DNA of 64,000 bases from Malaya genurostris (Eukaryota; Arthropoda; Insecta; Diptera; Culicidae), in the NCBI RefSeq assembly GCF_030247185.1, contig NC_080570.1:153463641-153527640 (forward strand), given 5' to 3'. Below the pieces are notes generated by a model that worked only from the letters and a program-made list of their open reading frames with translations, made no database searches and was not told the origin of the DNA. Below are positions 21,901-33,429 of this stretch, in pieces. The position numbers and the translations under genes were made by a program. Every line of letters starts with the position of its first letter. The stretch's first letter is position 1.

Positions 21901-24391
21901 TCGTTAACCTCTTCCTGATCGTGTTCATCGTCCTCTTCGGTCTCATCAACATCATCCTCGTCATCGTCGTCACCGTCCTCGTGAGCCAGATCGTCGTACA
22001 CCATTTCCAGGACCGCCTGTAGCTCTTCCTGACCCTGATTACGCGTCAGAGTTGATGTTTGCGATGAGATAATGGTCGACTCATCCGACGATTCCTCCTT
22101 GATACCGAAAGCTCCGCTGCAACCCTCAAACGATTCCAGTTCGTTCATTGATTTCCTACTTATGATATTGTACCACTTGCTGGTGGCATCCGTGGGCACA
22201 AACTCGGCCAAACTGATTTGCGCACTTCCTACCCAATCCTCACGTTGTCCCACGATGATCATCACTTTTACATGAAGTGATTTGGTGTAAACCTTTTCCA
22301 GGGGCATCTGAGCTACCAGCATTGTTTTGAAGACCGGCTTCACGAAGTCCGTCACAGCGTTAGTACGGATAAATAGGCTTGCCGTGCCGGGCAGTAGAAT
22401 GGCTCGAATGAACAGCTGGCAACCATCCGGTAGGCAGAGTGCCGTTAGATTTCGTCCTTTCTCTATCATTATGCAAAGTGTGCTGTCAGCGACGGTGTAC
22501 CGCAGCCCTATCTGGACTTGTGCGCATTCTTTGTTGGTGAGCAGGGCACGGGACGCTTCGAACACTCCGGAATCACCGGCTACCGATTCGTCACTAACCG
22601 TGGTCGATACGGATCTCGTATTGGAGGTGGACGACGAGCGGCTCAGGATGACAGCCGGAGGAATATCCAGATAGGATGGTTTTTCGTAGATGGGAGAAAG
22701 CGGCGGTATTCCGAGCTGTCGAATCTTCAGGTCCTGCAGTTGTTCTTCCAACCTCTGTTTGTCCAGGTTGTACTCGGAACCACCGTAACTAGGAGCAGGC
22801 ACGTTATACGGAGCGGAACTTTTGTACGGTGTTTCCGCACCACCACCACCACCACCCCCACTGTTCCATTCCATCTTCATCGGAGAAGCAGGTGGGGTTT
22901 CCAGCGATAGACTACTTCGCGGCGACAACGACACATCCGAGCTGGGATGGAACAATCGCTGCACTCGACGGTTGATGTCAACCATATCGATCTGCGGTTC
23001 GGTAGAAAGTGGATCACCGTAGATGTCGGTGAAACTGAGTCCACTGAGTGATCCTTTGCTACTGGCAGTCGACAGTGATCCGATACTAGAGCTACTGCTG
23101 ATCGATAAGGTACTGGCGGAAAGAGACTTCAGTTGGTTCTCCAGATGGGTGAATTCTTTGAGTGCCTCCAGCAGTTGCTGTAACAGCGCTTGTTTTTCTT
23201 CGTGAAGCTTCAGACGATTTGCTATGCACTGATTTGATTCCTCGTAGGCCATGTTCAGATCCGCTTCCAGCTGTTTACACACCGTCTGTATTCGTTTCAT
23301 TTCGGTTTGGGAGCGGGATTTTGGTGTGATACTTCGGTACTCCAGCAGTAGTTGTTTCTTTTCCTGGAACAGCAACAGCCGATCCTGGTCGGACTCGACT
23401 TCACCGGGCCGTATCTTTTCCTCGAGGGCGGCAAGCTTTTCCTGTATTTCCTTAACCCGCTTTCGCCATTCGTCGTACCGTTGCCGCATTTTGGCCATTT
23501 CCCGGGCTCCCATGGGGAAATTTTCCGACGACAGATCGGTCTGTGAAGCGGCACACACTCGGTCCTGGGCCAGGTTGAACGTCGATGCGTCCGGACTTTC
23601 CTGTCGCAGCTGCAACCGCGTCAGATCGTCCTTGACCTGGGCCAAACTCTTCATCAGCTCTTTTTTCTCCTTTTCGCCGGTGATGAGCGATTTCTGAATT
23701 TTCTTCACCTCCTCCAGTATGGCCTGCGCCTCGGTTATGTTGTAGCAGCCGTTGATGTGAGAATTCAACTTTTGTTCAACACTGCAAAACGGAAACAGAA
23801 AAACGAACGTGAGTAGAGTAATTTTTAAGCTTACAAAAAAAAAAGAATTAATTACCTCGACAGAGTGTCGACACCTTTCTGAGTATTATGCATTTCCTTC
23901 TGTATCCGTGACAACTCTTTCTTGAGCCTAAACACGCGTTCCTTGGCTAGTGCGAGATCCGCTCGCAACAGTTCCGGATCGAACTTTGTACTACATGAAC
24001 TTGTTGAAGAACATACTGCGGAACGGGGGGCGAAAAGAAATTTAGCATTGCTTGAGACGGGATTCGGACTTCGGATGAATGCTACTTACAACTAGTCCTA
24101 CTGGCGGCCAGGGCGTTCAGGTGGTTGTACTCCTCCTGTGCCAGATGCAGCCGCTGCGTTTTCACGTTGAAGATCTCCTTCTTGGCCTCCAGTGTGTCCT
24201 GTGCGGAGCAGAGATACTCGCGAAGCATCTCCTCCTGCTTGCTCTTCCACTCCAGCCGGGGATCCTCGAGCTGGGTCGTCTGCGAGTTGTGGTTAATGTA
24301 GTACGTTCCGATCTGCGGGTCGTACACTTCCTCCCAGCCGAATGGAAGCTCATTTCCGATGCAGTCGGCGAACGTTTCTGGCTTGGTGAGT
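15686..24391 (-). CDS. Kibra (WW and C2 domain scaffold, Hippo pathway), 5'-incomplete in window
   Basis: Seven exons, 24391-24090, 24015-23856, 23781-21896, 21828-21573, 16571-16411, 16339-16012 and 15938-15686, join at GT/AG sites into 1114 uninterrupted codons plus stop. Kibra works with Merlin and Expanded at the apical cortex to activate Hippo-Warts signalling, and binds aPKC. Residues ~1-45 hold WW2 (LPFGWEEVYDPQIGTYYINH...TTQLEDPR); the second Trp is replaced, as in other Kibra WW2 domains. Coiled coils cover ~40-390 (EEYNHL, ELLRADLALAKERV, EKKQLLLEYRS). A Ser-rich segment and SPRSSLSLETPPASPMK follow. C2 is ~562-685 (AQVQIGLRYTV...SAQISLAEF); then an acidic run, VKRSQTFSP, RLNRSDSDSAMH and ERRSLRYHNR (aPKC region), and RTSLDLELDLQAQ. 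The C-terminal GVEV looks like a PDZ ligand. Fly Kibra ends the same way. Missing: start codon, WW1 and about 100 residues. Five introns are 67-74 bp; one is 5001 bp and filled with repeats. Confidence 0.95.
16012..16339 (-). CDS. kibra exon, C-terminal coiled coil
   Basis: Acceptor CTCCACAG|AAATG, donor TTCAA|GTGAGT. Encodes MHPAVPRTSLDLELDLQAQQ through EIYKLRKTKVGKGKLDLISF, conserved with fly Kibra. Confidence 0.92.
16411..16571 (-). CDS. kibra exon, aPKC-binding region
   Basis: Acceptor CTTCAACAG|TGCC, donor CCACA|GTAAG. Encodes SAVASKSRYICRLNRSDSDS, then FRRGAVERRSLRYHNRTPK. The ERRSLR segment corresponds to the aPKC-binding region of KIBRA proteins. A MITE begins only 40 bp upstream of this exon in transcript sense. 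Confidence 0.92.
16612..17048. mobile_element. 437-bp MITE, ~39-bp perfect terminal inverted repeats, TA flanks
   Basis: Both ends read GCGGCCCTTACACGATCATT then AAAAGTGTCATTACTAA inward, and both are flanked by TA (16610-16611, 17049-17050). There is no coding sequence. An extra inverted copy of the terminus sits at 16651-16680, making a 30-bp perfect hairpin with a 4-nt loop at the left end. The element lies in the 5-kb kibra intron, near the acceptor of exon 16571-16411. Structure fits a Tc1/mariner-type non-autonomous element, but the superfamily is not proven. Confidence 0.88.
17051..17715. repeat. Intronic DNA with copia LTR-like remnant
   Basis: 17390-17715 shares words with 11.62-11.78 kb (GTTGTTGATCGAAATAAATT, CATTAGTC, AACCCACTTAACCAATTGT), so a piece of the same LTR seems to lie in the kibra intron. 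Opposite gene strand not testable. No exon seen. Confidence 0.4.
17715..21310. repeat. Long degenerate simple repeat (GGACTCTGG/GATTCTGGGACT words)
   Basis: About 2.6 kb of dense, then ~1 kb of sparser, repeats of 6-12-nt words such as GGACTCTGA, GATTCTTGGGACT, CTGAACTTTGGAC. No fixed long period. Orientation appears to switch at about 19.9-20.3 kb, where AGGAGTTC and CAGGAGT words appear. Fills most of the 5-kb kibra intron. Related arrays are at 42.84-43.62 and 55.0-56.6 kb. Confidence 0.8.
21573..21828 (-). CDS. kibra exon, DKETNT block
   Basis: Acceptor TTCACAG|CTGCC, donor CCAAG|GTATGT. Encodes AATQLMLEEYMNSVKG..., ADKETNTECAFLPEKG and DDRIVKRSQTFSP, all conserved in order with fly Kibra. 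Followed by the 5001-bp intron. Confidence 0.92.
21896..23781 (-). CDS. kibra large central exon (coiled coils, Ser-rich region, C2 domain, acidic stretch)
   Basis: Acceptor TTTTGCAG|TGTTG, donor ATCAAG|GTAGG. 1886 bp with no stop in frame. Contains DRVCAASQTDLSS, the Ser-rich TLSISSSSSIGSLSTASSKG, the proline-directed SPRSSL and PPASPMK sites, seven consecutive Gly codons near 22862-22842, SRSSSTSNTRSVS, the C2 domain and an Asp/Glu-rich run before the donor. Confidence 0.95.
23856..24015 (-). CDS. kibra exon, coiled coil
   Basis: Acceptor TTCCGCAG|TATG, donor TCGAG|GTAATT. Encodes LCSSTSSCSTKFDPELLRAD through QKGVDTLS, matching the fly Kibra DPELLRADL block. 74-bp introns on both sides. 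Confidence 0.92.
24090..24391 (-). CDS. kibra exon with WW2 (first exon seen)
   Basis: Acceptor TACACAG|ACTCACC at 24392; donor AGTT|GTAAGT. The first base completes a codon from an upstream exon that I did not find. Encodes LTKPETFADCIGNELPFGWEE, WW2 and the start of the first coiled coil to LAASRTS. Confidence 0.92.
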
Positions 24392-25483
24392 CTGTGTAGG
24401 AAGGGATAAAAATAATACCGATCATTAGTATATACTTCATCACGTATGGAATCATTCTACAGGGCGGGATGGTGAAATGATATCGGCGACCGGATAATTT
24501 TCTTAGAACATAGAAAAATACAGCGTTAGTAGCAGAATGAGAGGGTGTGAATTTGTTTGTATTTAATCACTCATTTGAAATTCAATAAAACATTAAAAAC
24601 CATTCAAATAGGGCAAGTATTTCGGCGTCCCCGTGAAAGGCTAGTCAGTCCTACTGGTGGAAGTTCTACCGACCATAAAAATATTGGAAACACAATTCTT
24701 GATCAATCAAATCAATTGTGAGACAACCATAAATAACTCAGAAAATTTAGCTTACTCAAACTTTTAGAAAAAATGAGAAAAACTCATCATGCTTGTTCGC
24801 CTTTTTCGCACCCGGACGACGATTTCGAAGTAGTCAGGTACATATCAGTCCCGATCAGCGTTGCCAGGTCATTTTTCTAAAAATCTGTATTCGGCGCAAA
24901 AATCTATCTGTCAACAGAAGTTCACGGAAATGTCACCAAAGCTCATTTTGGTGAGCAAAAAAAAGGGATTCTCGTAGCAACCTTTTCTCCTATCTATCCA
25001 TGTTATCAACGAAAATCGGTATTTATCTGTACGATCCGTGAATTATCGGTGTTTTGGGAGTACATATGTGTATTGCGGTTTAGAGGTCAAATATCTGTAT
25101 AAATACCGATAAATCAGTATACCTGGCAACGTTGGTCCCGATGTTCAACTAGGCGAGTACCAGAGATGCAAGGTAAAAATTCAAATATCTTCAGACAGGG
25201 TTGGAAAAGTCTGTATATCCGAAAAAAAAATCTGCAGTCACCAAGTATGTCTTGCTGGTAACCATTTCTCTATAAAGTATGATACGCTAAACTGATTTGG
25301 TGAGCAAAAAAAAAGGTCCCAACTATTTCAAAAGTCTGTAAATTTTGACCAAAGTCTGCGAAAAACTCGATTTTCAAAAGTCTGCACAACAAAAAATGTC
25401 TGCAGCACTATGTACGAAATCTTCAAATTTATAGATAAATCTGCAGATCTGACTTCTCTGCAACAGACCCTCTGCGTAGTATA
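24392..25483. other. Upstream kibra intron; dispersed repeat pieces, no exon found
   Basis: 24507-24640 shares GCGTTAGTAGCAGAATGAGA with 37.16 kb and GGCAAGTATTTCGGCGTC-like sequence. 24.86-25.45 kb has repeated AAATCTGTA/AAGTCTGTA words. I found no WW1-encoding exon. Confidence 0.45.
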
Positions 25484-25712
25484 ATGTACGATTTAGACGA
25501 TCCGCCTTCTTCCGCCACCGGAACATCAGCTTCCGTCAAAATTAGTTTAATACTTTCTTTACGGGAACGTTCACATGCTCCGTCCGTCAAGACGTTCCGC
25601 GACGGTGACGTTACGTGTGAATGTCTCGTCTCCATAAGAATGCATGTAATTAATGTTGACGGTGACGGAGGTTGACTGTGACGGAAGGAGACGGATCGTC
25701 CGAATCGTACAT
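25484..25712. mobile_element. Short CpG-rich MITE
   Basis: Left end ATGTACGATTTAGACGATCC and inverted right end (ATGTACGATTCGGACGATCC when reversed) match at 18 of 20 positions. The interior carries further inverted CCTTC-TTCCG-CCAC segments. 229 bp, no coding potential. Confidence 0.7.
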
Positions 25713-25915
25713 AAAGCCTCACTCTCATTCAGGGTTACCAGATATACGGATTTTTCACTATTATACTGATATTCAAGAACATTGATAAAATTAACTGAAT
25801 TTTCTACGGAGTTTCCAAGAAAACCTGATTTTTTACAGATTTTTAGGAAAATCGGTTTTTCCACCAATAAAAATAACATTACAGAAAGTTATTCCTAGTT
25901 TACCATACGATGATA

Positions 25916-26580
25916 CATCCTCATTGAACATAACTCAAAATTGAGTGATTCATAAAAAGTTCACGTACTCTAGGTTTGAGTTACCACCTATCTTCTTATT
26001 TTTGAGTTAAGGGATGAAGCTGTCAACATTGGAGGGTTTTTTACTCAAAGTGAGTTTAACTCAAAATTGGAGTTCCTGGCACTCAAAATAAAGAAATTCT
26101 TCTTCGTTAATGGTAAATATACATGGATTTCTAGTCTTCTTTCTTTTAAGTGGAAGCGCAAAAAAGTGATTTAAAACCATTTTCTTTTGACCGGTTTGGA
26201 GTCAAAATTGAATGATTTTGATATCCCTATGTTAGACGTCTCACATAGCATAACTGGAAACATAAAATTTCTATTGAAAACAACTATGATTGGTGTTTTC
26301 TGGTTTCAAAAACCGAATCTAGGAACGGCAATGAAAAACGACGTATTCTTGCATTCTTAAATTCGATTAGAATATTCCGATAATGAAGCGCACTGAACTG
26401 CAATTTTTTTCACTCAAATGTTTGAAAACTTAACGCTTACTCTATTGTATGAATAAATGCGAGAGAACTCATGGCCTGAATAAATTTTACTCAAATCCAT
26501 ACTCAATCTTTGACATATTGTTTCTGTTTATGAATTTGAGTAATCGCAACTTAAACCATGAGTTATGTCCAAAGAGCATG
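25916..26580. mobile_element. 665-bp MITE flanked by TA
   Basis: Ends CATCCTCATTGAACATAACT and, reversed, CATGCTCTTTGGACATAACT match at about 17 of 20 positions, next to TA at 25914-25915 and 26581-26582. The interior repeats ACTCAAAATTGAG-type words. No transposase. Confidence 0.65.
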
Positions 26581-26582
26581 TA

Positions 26583-27342
26583 GAGGAACGTTAGCAATCG
26601 ATTCGACAATCGGACCGATTCCGGTCGACAAATTTCACTGGGTTAAATCATTGAAAACCTGGGCAAGTTGAACTCAGTTGAACTATCAGAACGCACCCAA
26701 AGTTCGTAGTGCACGTACAAACTTTGTGCATTCTGCACATTCAATACACTCATGCACCTTATTTGTCATCAGTTGCTCTCCCGTCTCGACAGATTCTTGC
26801 AGATTCTATAAAATAATTATGTAATTAACACTGAAAACTGTGTCTGACTTTTTCAACGAATAATGAGAGTAAAATTTACACGATTTATTTTTCATTTTGT
26901 GGTAACTTTTTTATGCTTTCTTTCATCATCAAAAATGATCGTTCTTTTCGATCGGGATGTTTTCTCCTGGATGTACTTAGATACTTCAATGAGTGCAATA
27001 GATATTAAGATAATTTACTCTGAATTAAACTAAATTTTTGTCGTGAATACGACTTAAGTTACTATGGGGCACCTTTCCAAAATTGACCATAAACAAGAAT
27101 GGGTAGAACTTAATCGTGAATATCTCTTGTTGTACTTAATATAACAACATAATTTTTTCTCCACTATATCGAAAATATGATCAGCAATTTATGACAAAAT
27201 TTTCAGAAGTATGAAATAAGTACAATTAACTCAAAATTACAGTTTTATAAAATGTATGGCATTAACGAGGCTTAAAGAGGAAAACTCATCACGTTTAGCT
27301 TTCTCGTGTTCGGACGACAGTTTTGATGCAAATAGCGAAATA
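26583..27342. repeat. Dispersed repeat family with TCGTGAATACGACTTA motif
   Basis: 27040-27320 (GTCGTGAATACGACTTAAGT, GGGCACCTTTCCAAAATT, TTAATCGTGAATATCTC) recurs at 57.57-57.95 and 60.43-60.66 kb and, reversed, near 44.93-45.0 kb. It is an unclassified repeat. The rest shows nothing I can name. Confidence 0.5.
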
Positions 27343-28605
27343 AAGACTGTCCCAGAAAGTATGGACGCACTTTGATTTCGCTGTAAATAATTCACAAGTG
27401 TTAGATACTAAAATTTTATTCGATATACTGATAATATTAGACTACAACAACAGAATATTATTCTCAACATTTGCTACTTAGCCATTGTAGACTAGCAGGC
27501 GCACCTTCTTGCTAACGTTCCTCATTAAATTCCGTCAGACTTCTTGGCGACAAGTTTTGACACTTTTTTCCAATCTTTTTCGAACTGTTAAATGGTGTCT
27601 GCTGCCGAGACATGTTTCCTAATATGTGCCTTCGTTAATGCCCAAAATTTCTCAATTGGTCGAAGTTGTGGGCAATTTGGTGGATTCATGTGTTTGGGAC
27701 GAAAGTGATATTTTTGGTAGTATACCATTCTACCGTTGATTTCGAGTAGTGGTAAGAAGCAAGATCTGGCCAGAAGACAACAGAATCCTTGTGGCTTCGA
27801 ATCATGGGTAGAAGTCGTTTTTGTAAACATTCCTTGATGTATATTTTGCTGTTCATTGAAGCAGTGGTGATGAAGGTTTTTGAAATCATACTGCAGCTAC
27901 AAATTTCTTGCCAGACCATAGCTTTCTTACCAAATTTTTCGACTTTAATCGATGTCTCGGACTGGTTTAACACTTGCCTTTCTCGCACCATATAATATTG
28001 TGGTCCCGGCAAGGATTTATAATCGAGTTTCACGTAGGTTTCGTCGTCCATGATTATGCAGTTCAAATTTCCAGCAAGAATCGTATTGTACAGCTTTCGA
28101 ACCCTCGGCCTGATCAATGCTTCTTGTTTCGGACTACGTTTTGGATGTTTCTAATTCTTATAGGTTCAAAGATTCAAACGTTCTTTAGCACGAGGAACAT
28201 TTGACTTCGAAGTGCCCACTTTTTTGGCCACATCCCGAACTGAAACCTCCATCTTTTGCTCGAACGCCTTCAGTATATGTTTATCCAACTGAGGGTTAGC
28301 AGGACCTGTTTTTCGACCCGTTTTCGGTTTATTCTCCTGATTGCATTTCGCACGGCTTTTTCACTTACTCCTTCCATTTCTGATATCTTTCTCAGTGACA
28401 GTCCGCGTTCTGTGCACCATTTGTACATAAATTTTCGACATTGTTCTGCTGAAAGCTAACGCATTTCGAATCAAACTAATGAAAACGAATAAACAACTAC
28501 ACAAGTGGTTAGAGAAGAGTGTAAACAACAGGACGCAGCCATAAAAATTGACAGATTCTGAACCATTGCGAAATGGTAGCGGTTTTTGGTTGCGTCCATA
28601 CTTTC
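27343..28605 (-). mobile_element. DD37E Tc1/mariner element, copy 1, defective
   Basis: Left terminus AAGACTGTCCCAGAAAGTAT follows TA. The - strand encodes the DD37E transposase in broken frames: IIMDDETYVKLD, AMVWQ, FWPDLASYHYSKSTVEWY and NPPNCPQLRPIEKFWAL. There are 37 residues between the second D and the E. The helix-turn-helix part is at 28460-28120 with frame changes. The right terminus is cut: it stops at ...CCATACTTTC (28605), lacking the last ~12 bp present in copy 2. Confidence 0.85.
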
Positions 28606-28809
28606 GATTTTTTTCGAAAATAGAATTTTTAGATTGTACCAGATCTGGACGTTTCATGCATTTCTAAAATATTTGCCCACAAAAAAATTTTGTCTTTGGT
28701 TTTGCGATTTTATTTTACGCGGATTTCCGAAGTTCCGCTGTTTCTTTTCACACTGTACGTAATCCCCGCGTAAAAAGCTACTTTCGGACATTCGGGACTT
28801 CATAAGTAA

Positions 28810-28885
28810 ATATACTGCAAACTGCTGAGTGGCGTGACAGTTCAAGATGAACTGCTATGCAATGATGAGTCAAAGACGAAATGTA
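28810..28885 (+). repeat. Hammerhead-core-like repeat, copy A (diverged)
   Basis: CAGTTCAAGATGAACTG hairpin followed by ATGATGAGTCAAAGACGAAA. The conserved C of CTGATGA is changed to A, and the flanking stem is poorly preserved. Confidence 0.35.
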
Positions 28886-29929
28886 GATACAAATAATAAA
28901 ATTACTGAATCCTAATCTGCGTTCCGTCTTCGGAATGACGGGTTGAAGAAATGACAAAAAAAAATTCTTCGCCATTGTTAAAAATTGATATAAGAAATTT
29001 GAAATCTTGCAAACCGTAAATAACAACTTAGTCTCAATATGATTCTCATAAACGACCAGCCGCAACAAATCCATTCTGCCTAGATTTGCTATCTTAAGAT
29101 AATAAAAAAGTCAAAATGGGATCCGAGTCAGTTTTTTTTCATTCTCTCATATCAGTCTCAGTGTCTATAATTTTGATAAAAAAAAAAAATTTTCGAGTTT
29201 TTATTGTTATCATTCAAATTATTTCTTTTTCTTTTTTGTTGTTGCACCAACAAGCAGATCCAAACGGGTTCCACCGCTTATCATCCCCACTTGCATGATG
29301 GGACAAATATTTGCTCGTCGGACTTCGCACCCATTCCTCGGTTGAGTAATGATAAAAAATTTGCCAAGCAGATAATTTATGAATTGTCGAGGGCCACGAA
29401 ATTTATATCTGCCCGCCGAGTCACTCACCGTGATTCACAGCCAACGCGTCCTCTTTTCTGCCTGTCCTAACCCTTCTTCCCCAACCAACCACAACCGTCA
29501 ATCGTGAATCGCTTCGAAGAACGAATAACGAATGCGCCGTCGTTTCATTCGACGGCGTGGCGTGAAAATGCTGAAGCGAAAATATTTGTTTACGGTTCGA
29601 GGAAATTTTTCGCATACCACGAATTTTTTCAGCAGAAGAGTTCTGCTCCGCACAGTGCTGATGTTTATCCGTAGCTGGTGCGCTATGCTATTGAAAGTAG
29701 CCGCAGCGAAACGACGAAGATGAATTGAATGTTCGAATGTTTCGGCGCTATCCGACTGAGGAGCTCTTCGGAAAAGTTACGCTATCACTATGAAAACCAA
29801 CTTTTAATCTAAGGCACGAAGAGCGTAGTGTCTTACACCGTTCGAATCAATTCGTCGAGATCAAAAAGTGTCCCTGTACGTGTTACAAATCTTTTTTTTT
29901 ACGCTCCGTTTTTTTAGTCAGTGCATAAG

Positions 29930-29982
29930 AGTTTATGTTGAACCTGTTATACACTGACGAGGCGAAGACGAAACGTAAAGAA
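29930..29982 (+). repeat. Hammerhead-core-like repeat, copy B (shortened)
   Basis: TTTATGT (29932-29938) and ACGTAAA (29973-29979) can pair around CTGACGAGGCGAAGACGAAA. The hairpin part seen in the other copies is deleted, and the core has CTGACGA for CTGATGA. Confidence 0.35.
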
Positions 29983-30589
29983 AATTTATAGTGGTTATTC
30001 GCACTAAGCACAAAACAAGACTTACCCATAAATGACCAGCAATATGTTTTTTTTAAACCAAAGACTGGAGTGAAACGGAATTAAGGAGACTGGTTTTTTA
30101 CGGTTGTCGTAGCTAAATGATACTACACGTGAAATGCAGGAGGTGCAGCGACCCCATTTTAAATTCAATATTAGGAAGTCGAATCATTCAACATATTCAA
30201 GGTATAGGCAAGTAGATCAAGTAGTCTTTCCATCACTTTCAACAAGCAGATTCCAAAACTCTACTTCCGGGTGTTTGTTGAGTGAATTTGCAGCGAATTA
30301 CAAAACGAATCTGCTTTTTCAACACTTTAATAAAACGGCCTTTTTCAGGGCCACCGAATTTTACTCAAATTATGGTTTTAAACGGAAAACTAGCACCGGC
30401 CCAAGCACTTGCAATTGCAGTTTTAATGTAACAAACAAACAGAAATAAATATTAGTAAAAAATTGAATATAAACCAATTTGGATAAAGTAATGAAAATAT
30501 AGTCTTTTAACACCAGTAACAGAGAACACCATAAATGTACAATTTTAAAACATCAGTACGTACCGCGTAAACAAAACCGCGCTACAAAA

Positions 30590-31960
30590 AACGCGTAATT
30601 TCGGAAATTCGCGGAAAAAAACCGCGAAACTATAAAAAAAAAATTTGTGCCGCCAACTATCTTAGAAATGCATGAAACGTCCAGATATGGTGTAATCTCA
30701 AACATTGTTTTTTGGACAAAACTACTCTGGAACTTTTGAAATCCGCGGAAGAAAATACTGCAAAACTGAAGAATTTTTTTATAAAAAAAAATTTTTTTTA
30801 TGCCAACTATTTTAGAAATGCATGAAACGTTGAGATAAAAAATATTGAAAAAAACGACTTTGGGAATTTTGAGATTTACGAAATAAAAAAAAAATTATGT
30901 CGAATGTCTTAGAAATGCATGAAAAAATCAAAAACTTTTTTTAGAAAAAAAGATCAAAAATAAGTGAGCAACTTCGGAAATTCGCGTAAAAAATCGCTTA
31001 AAAACTGCATAGAAAATGACCTCAGTGTATTCCAGATTTTATAAATTACTTGTCGTAGTTTTGTTCTAATATTCATTAGAGATTATTTAGAAGATTGCTG
31101 CAAAAAAAAACTTCGTTCCTTGGTTATAAATAACTGGCGCACATGACTGTTTATACTTTTTGGATTTACGTTTCGTCTTTGATTCATCAGTGCTTGGCAG
31201 TTCATGTTGAACTGCCACACCACTCAGTAGTTCAACATAAACCCACAAGCAGGCGTAAATTTATCTCTACTTAAGACATCTAAACTTGTACCGAAGCAAA
31301 GTGACTTTATTCGTTGCCACATACACTGAGAACTCTTTTTACGCGGGAGATACCGCGCATAAAACCGCTTAACTTCGGAGATCCGCGTGAAAAAAAAACG
31401 CAAAAATAAAGAAATTTTTTATGCCAAAATATTTTTGAAATGCAGGAAACATCAAAATCTGGTGTAATCTAAAAAAAAAATTTTTATGCCAAACGTCTTA
31501 GAAATGCATGAAACGTTGAAATATGGTGTAATCTGAAATTTTTTTTAAAAAAAAAAACGACTTTGGAAGAAAAACGACCGTAGAAAAAACCGAAAATTGA
31601 AGAAATTTTACTTTTGATGCTAAACGTCTTACAAATGCATAAAACGTTGAGATATCGTGTAACCTAAAAAAACGGGGAAAACAACTTTGGGACTTGGACA
31701 TTCTTTTTATGGATTTCTGACATAAAAGTTTTTTTTATGCCTTAGAAATGTATGAAACGTCGAGATCTGGTGTGATCTAAGAAATTTATTTTTTGAAAAA
31801 AATCAGAAATTTTCTAAGTGTTGACGTAAAAAAAGTTCGGAATAACACCACATCTCGACGTTTCATGTATTTCATAGACAAAACAAGAAAACCCGGAAAT
31901 TCGTGTAAAAAATCTGCGTAAAAAAGCCGCGTGAAAAAAGCCGCGTAAAAAAGATCTCAG
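30590..31960. repeat. AT-rich tandem repeats with GAAATGCATGAAACGT unit
   Basis: Repeats of about 100-150 bp contain CTTAGAAATGCATGAAACGT, GAGATATGGTGTAATCT and CGGAAATTCGCG. Related words recur at 28.60-28.76, 41.28-41.73 and 51.85-52.25 kb. No coding sequence. The hammerhead-like copy C is inside at 31158-31246. Confidence 0.7.
31158..31246 (-). repeat. Hammerhead-core-like repeat, copy C
   Basis: Reading the - strand: GGGTTTATGT and ACGTAAATCC can pair over 10 positions (two wobbles) and enclose a GGCAGTTC/GAACTGCC hairpin and CACTGATGAATCAAAGACGA. It is the best preserved copy for the outer stem. Confidence 0.4.
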
Positions 31961-32219
31961 TGTAAACCGGTTTTTCTTTCTTTTTCCAATTTGTCTTTGT
32001 CTCGTAGGGCCATTGCATTTTAAATTACAGTCTGTTCACATTACACTTGGAACACTATAAAAATACCAGTAGGAAAAAAATACAAATAATTCAACAAAAT
32101 CGGTTGTTTGTTTCAGAATAATAGAGTTAAAAGTATATTGGGAATAGTTGATTAAGATGTAAATCGTTCATTCTGTGAAATTATCGAGCTTTCTGTGGCT
32201 GTATTTGGCACTTATTTGA

Positions 32220-32915
32220 TCTCCTAGACTACGAATTTCACACAGTGGCAAAAAGCCAAATCCATCCAAAACAGAGCTGGACTGTCGTGGCTCTCGATAA
32301 ATGGTAGCAATCGCTTTCACAGATAGGCTTTTTCGTACACACCGTTATTGATATTGCCGGTGGAATCGAAACTTTTAAATTTCCGACACTACATATGGCT
32401 TGCCTGCCAAATCAAATATTTCTTCGGAGAAATTAGACATTTTCTCTGTCCATAAATGCTCGGCAACGGCATTTTTTTTCGAATTGCAAACATAGAAAGC
32501 CAGACTCGGAAGCTGTTTAAATTCTTCGAGCACGTATGTTTCGTGGTCCATTAGGTAAAATATCGCAAAAAATATGTAAAGCTTCTTGGAATGACTATTT
32601 GCAGTGAAATTTTGTCTTCCATCACGATTCTGTCATTTTTTCACTTTGTACGCTGACAGGCTTTGCGTCTACATCACTTTTTGTGCGTATGATTTCGACT
32701 TCCCAACATTGCCCAGCCACATTCCGCACAGACAGATTTTTGTACAGTTGTCGGAAGCATACTTTCCGATTTGTTCCAATTCCAATACTCCGATTCACAG
32801 TTCAACGCTGGTAAAATGATTTGCAAACTCACCAAAACACAGTACTTTTCAGTAGTTTTAGTTTCTTGGCAGATCGGGTTCCGATAAATACGAATTTTGC
32901 TGCCGTTTGTACAAA
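32220..32915 (-). mobile_element. Tc1-like transposase relic
   Basis: On the - strand, near 32555-32520, MDHETYVLEEFKQLP resembles the first catalytic block of IS630/Tc1 transposases. Further broken pieces follow toward 32220. A second copy with shared words (CTCGGCAACGGC versus TTGGCAACGGC) is at 36.25-36.95 kb. Confidence 0.5.
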
Positions 32916-33110
32916 ATTTTTGAATTGGTTGCAATCATATCTAACCGACCGTACAAGGCAAATTCCCTCAAGGCAGCCATTTAGGACCGTTCATATTTTT
33001 ACTCTATCGCAACGATTTTAACTTTTCTGTAAAGTGTCTAAAGCTGTCGTACGGCGATGATTTCGAACTATACCCTTTGATTGAAAAAAACAGAAGACAC
33101 TTTACGAGTT
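32915..33110 (+). mobile_element. Jockey-type reverse transcriptase fragment
   Basis: LNWLQSYLTDRTRQ is the conserved segment of non-LTR (jockey-like) reverse transcriptases that precedes the PQGS block. It is followed by remnants of HIFTLSQRF and LSYGDDFELYP, the latter like the active-site YADD motif. Dead fragment. Confidence 0.65.
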
Positions 33111-33429
33111 TATTCCAGAGGGAAAAACCCGCGGGAGTGGATAGTTAATCAATTCTTTTTCTGTAGGCACAAAACCTCATCATTTTTTTTAATATCAACA
33201 GTTAACAAAACCAAATGATGCTTTGGAGATTATATATTCTATGTAATTTCTAAAAATTCAGCTTGGTGTCTAAAATCACGCCTAAGTCTCATAATCATAG
33301 TTATAATCAAACGAAATCAATGAACGTTTGCGAGTAAACGACATAACTGAGCATTTCGATGAATTCGAGACCATCCTGCTCATATTGCCAATACATCCAA
33401 CTGAGTAAGAAACGAGTGTCTTCTGGTTT

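Larger units (their letters stand above)
28606..30590. repeat. Mixed repeats and a unique GC-richer island
   Basis: 28606-28830 and 30540-30600 carry short repeats with CGCGGATTTCCGAAGT and GCATGAAACGTC words. 29240-29740 is less AT-rich and unique (CGCCGTCGTTTCATTCGACG and similar), with no clear exon. Two copies of the hammerhead-like repeat are at 28810-28885 and 29930-29982. Confidence 0.45.

Noticed and set aside
22327..23697. Long + strand frames opposite the big kibra exon
   Set aside because: Shadow frames caused by the codon bias of the real - strand exon.
30590..31960. CRISPR-like regular spacing of GAAATGCATGAAACGT words
   Set aside because: Eukaryotic context, variable spacing, diverged repeats and AT-rich related spacers; an ordinary decayed tandem repeat.
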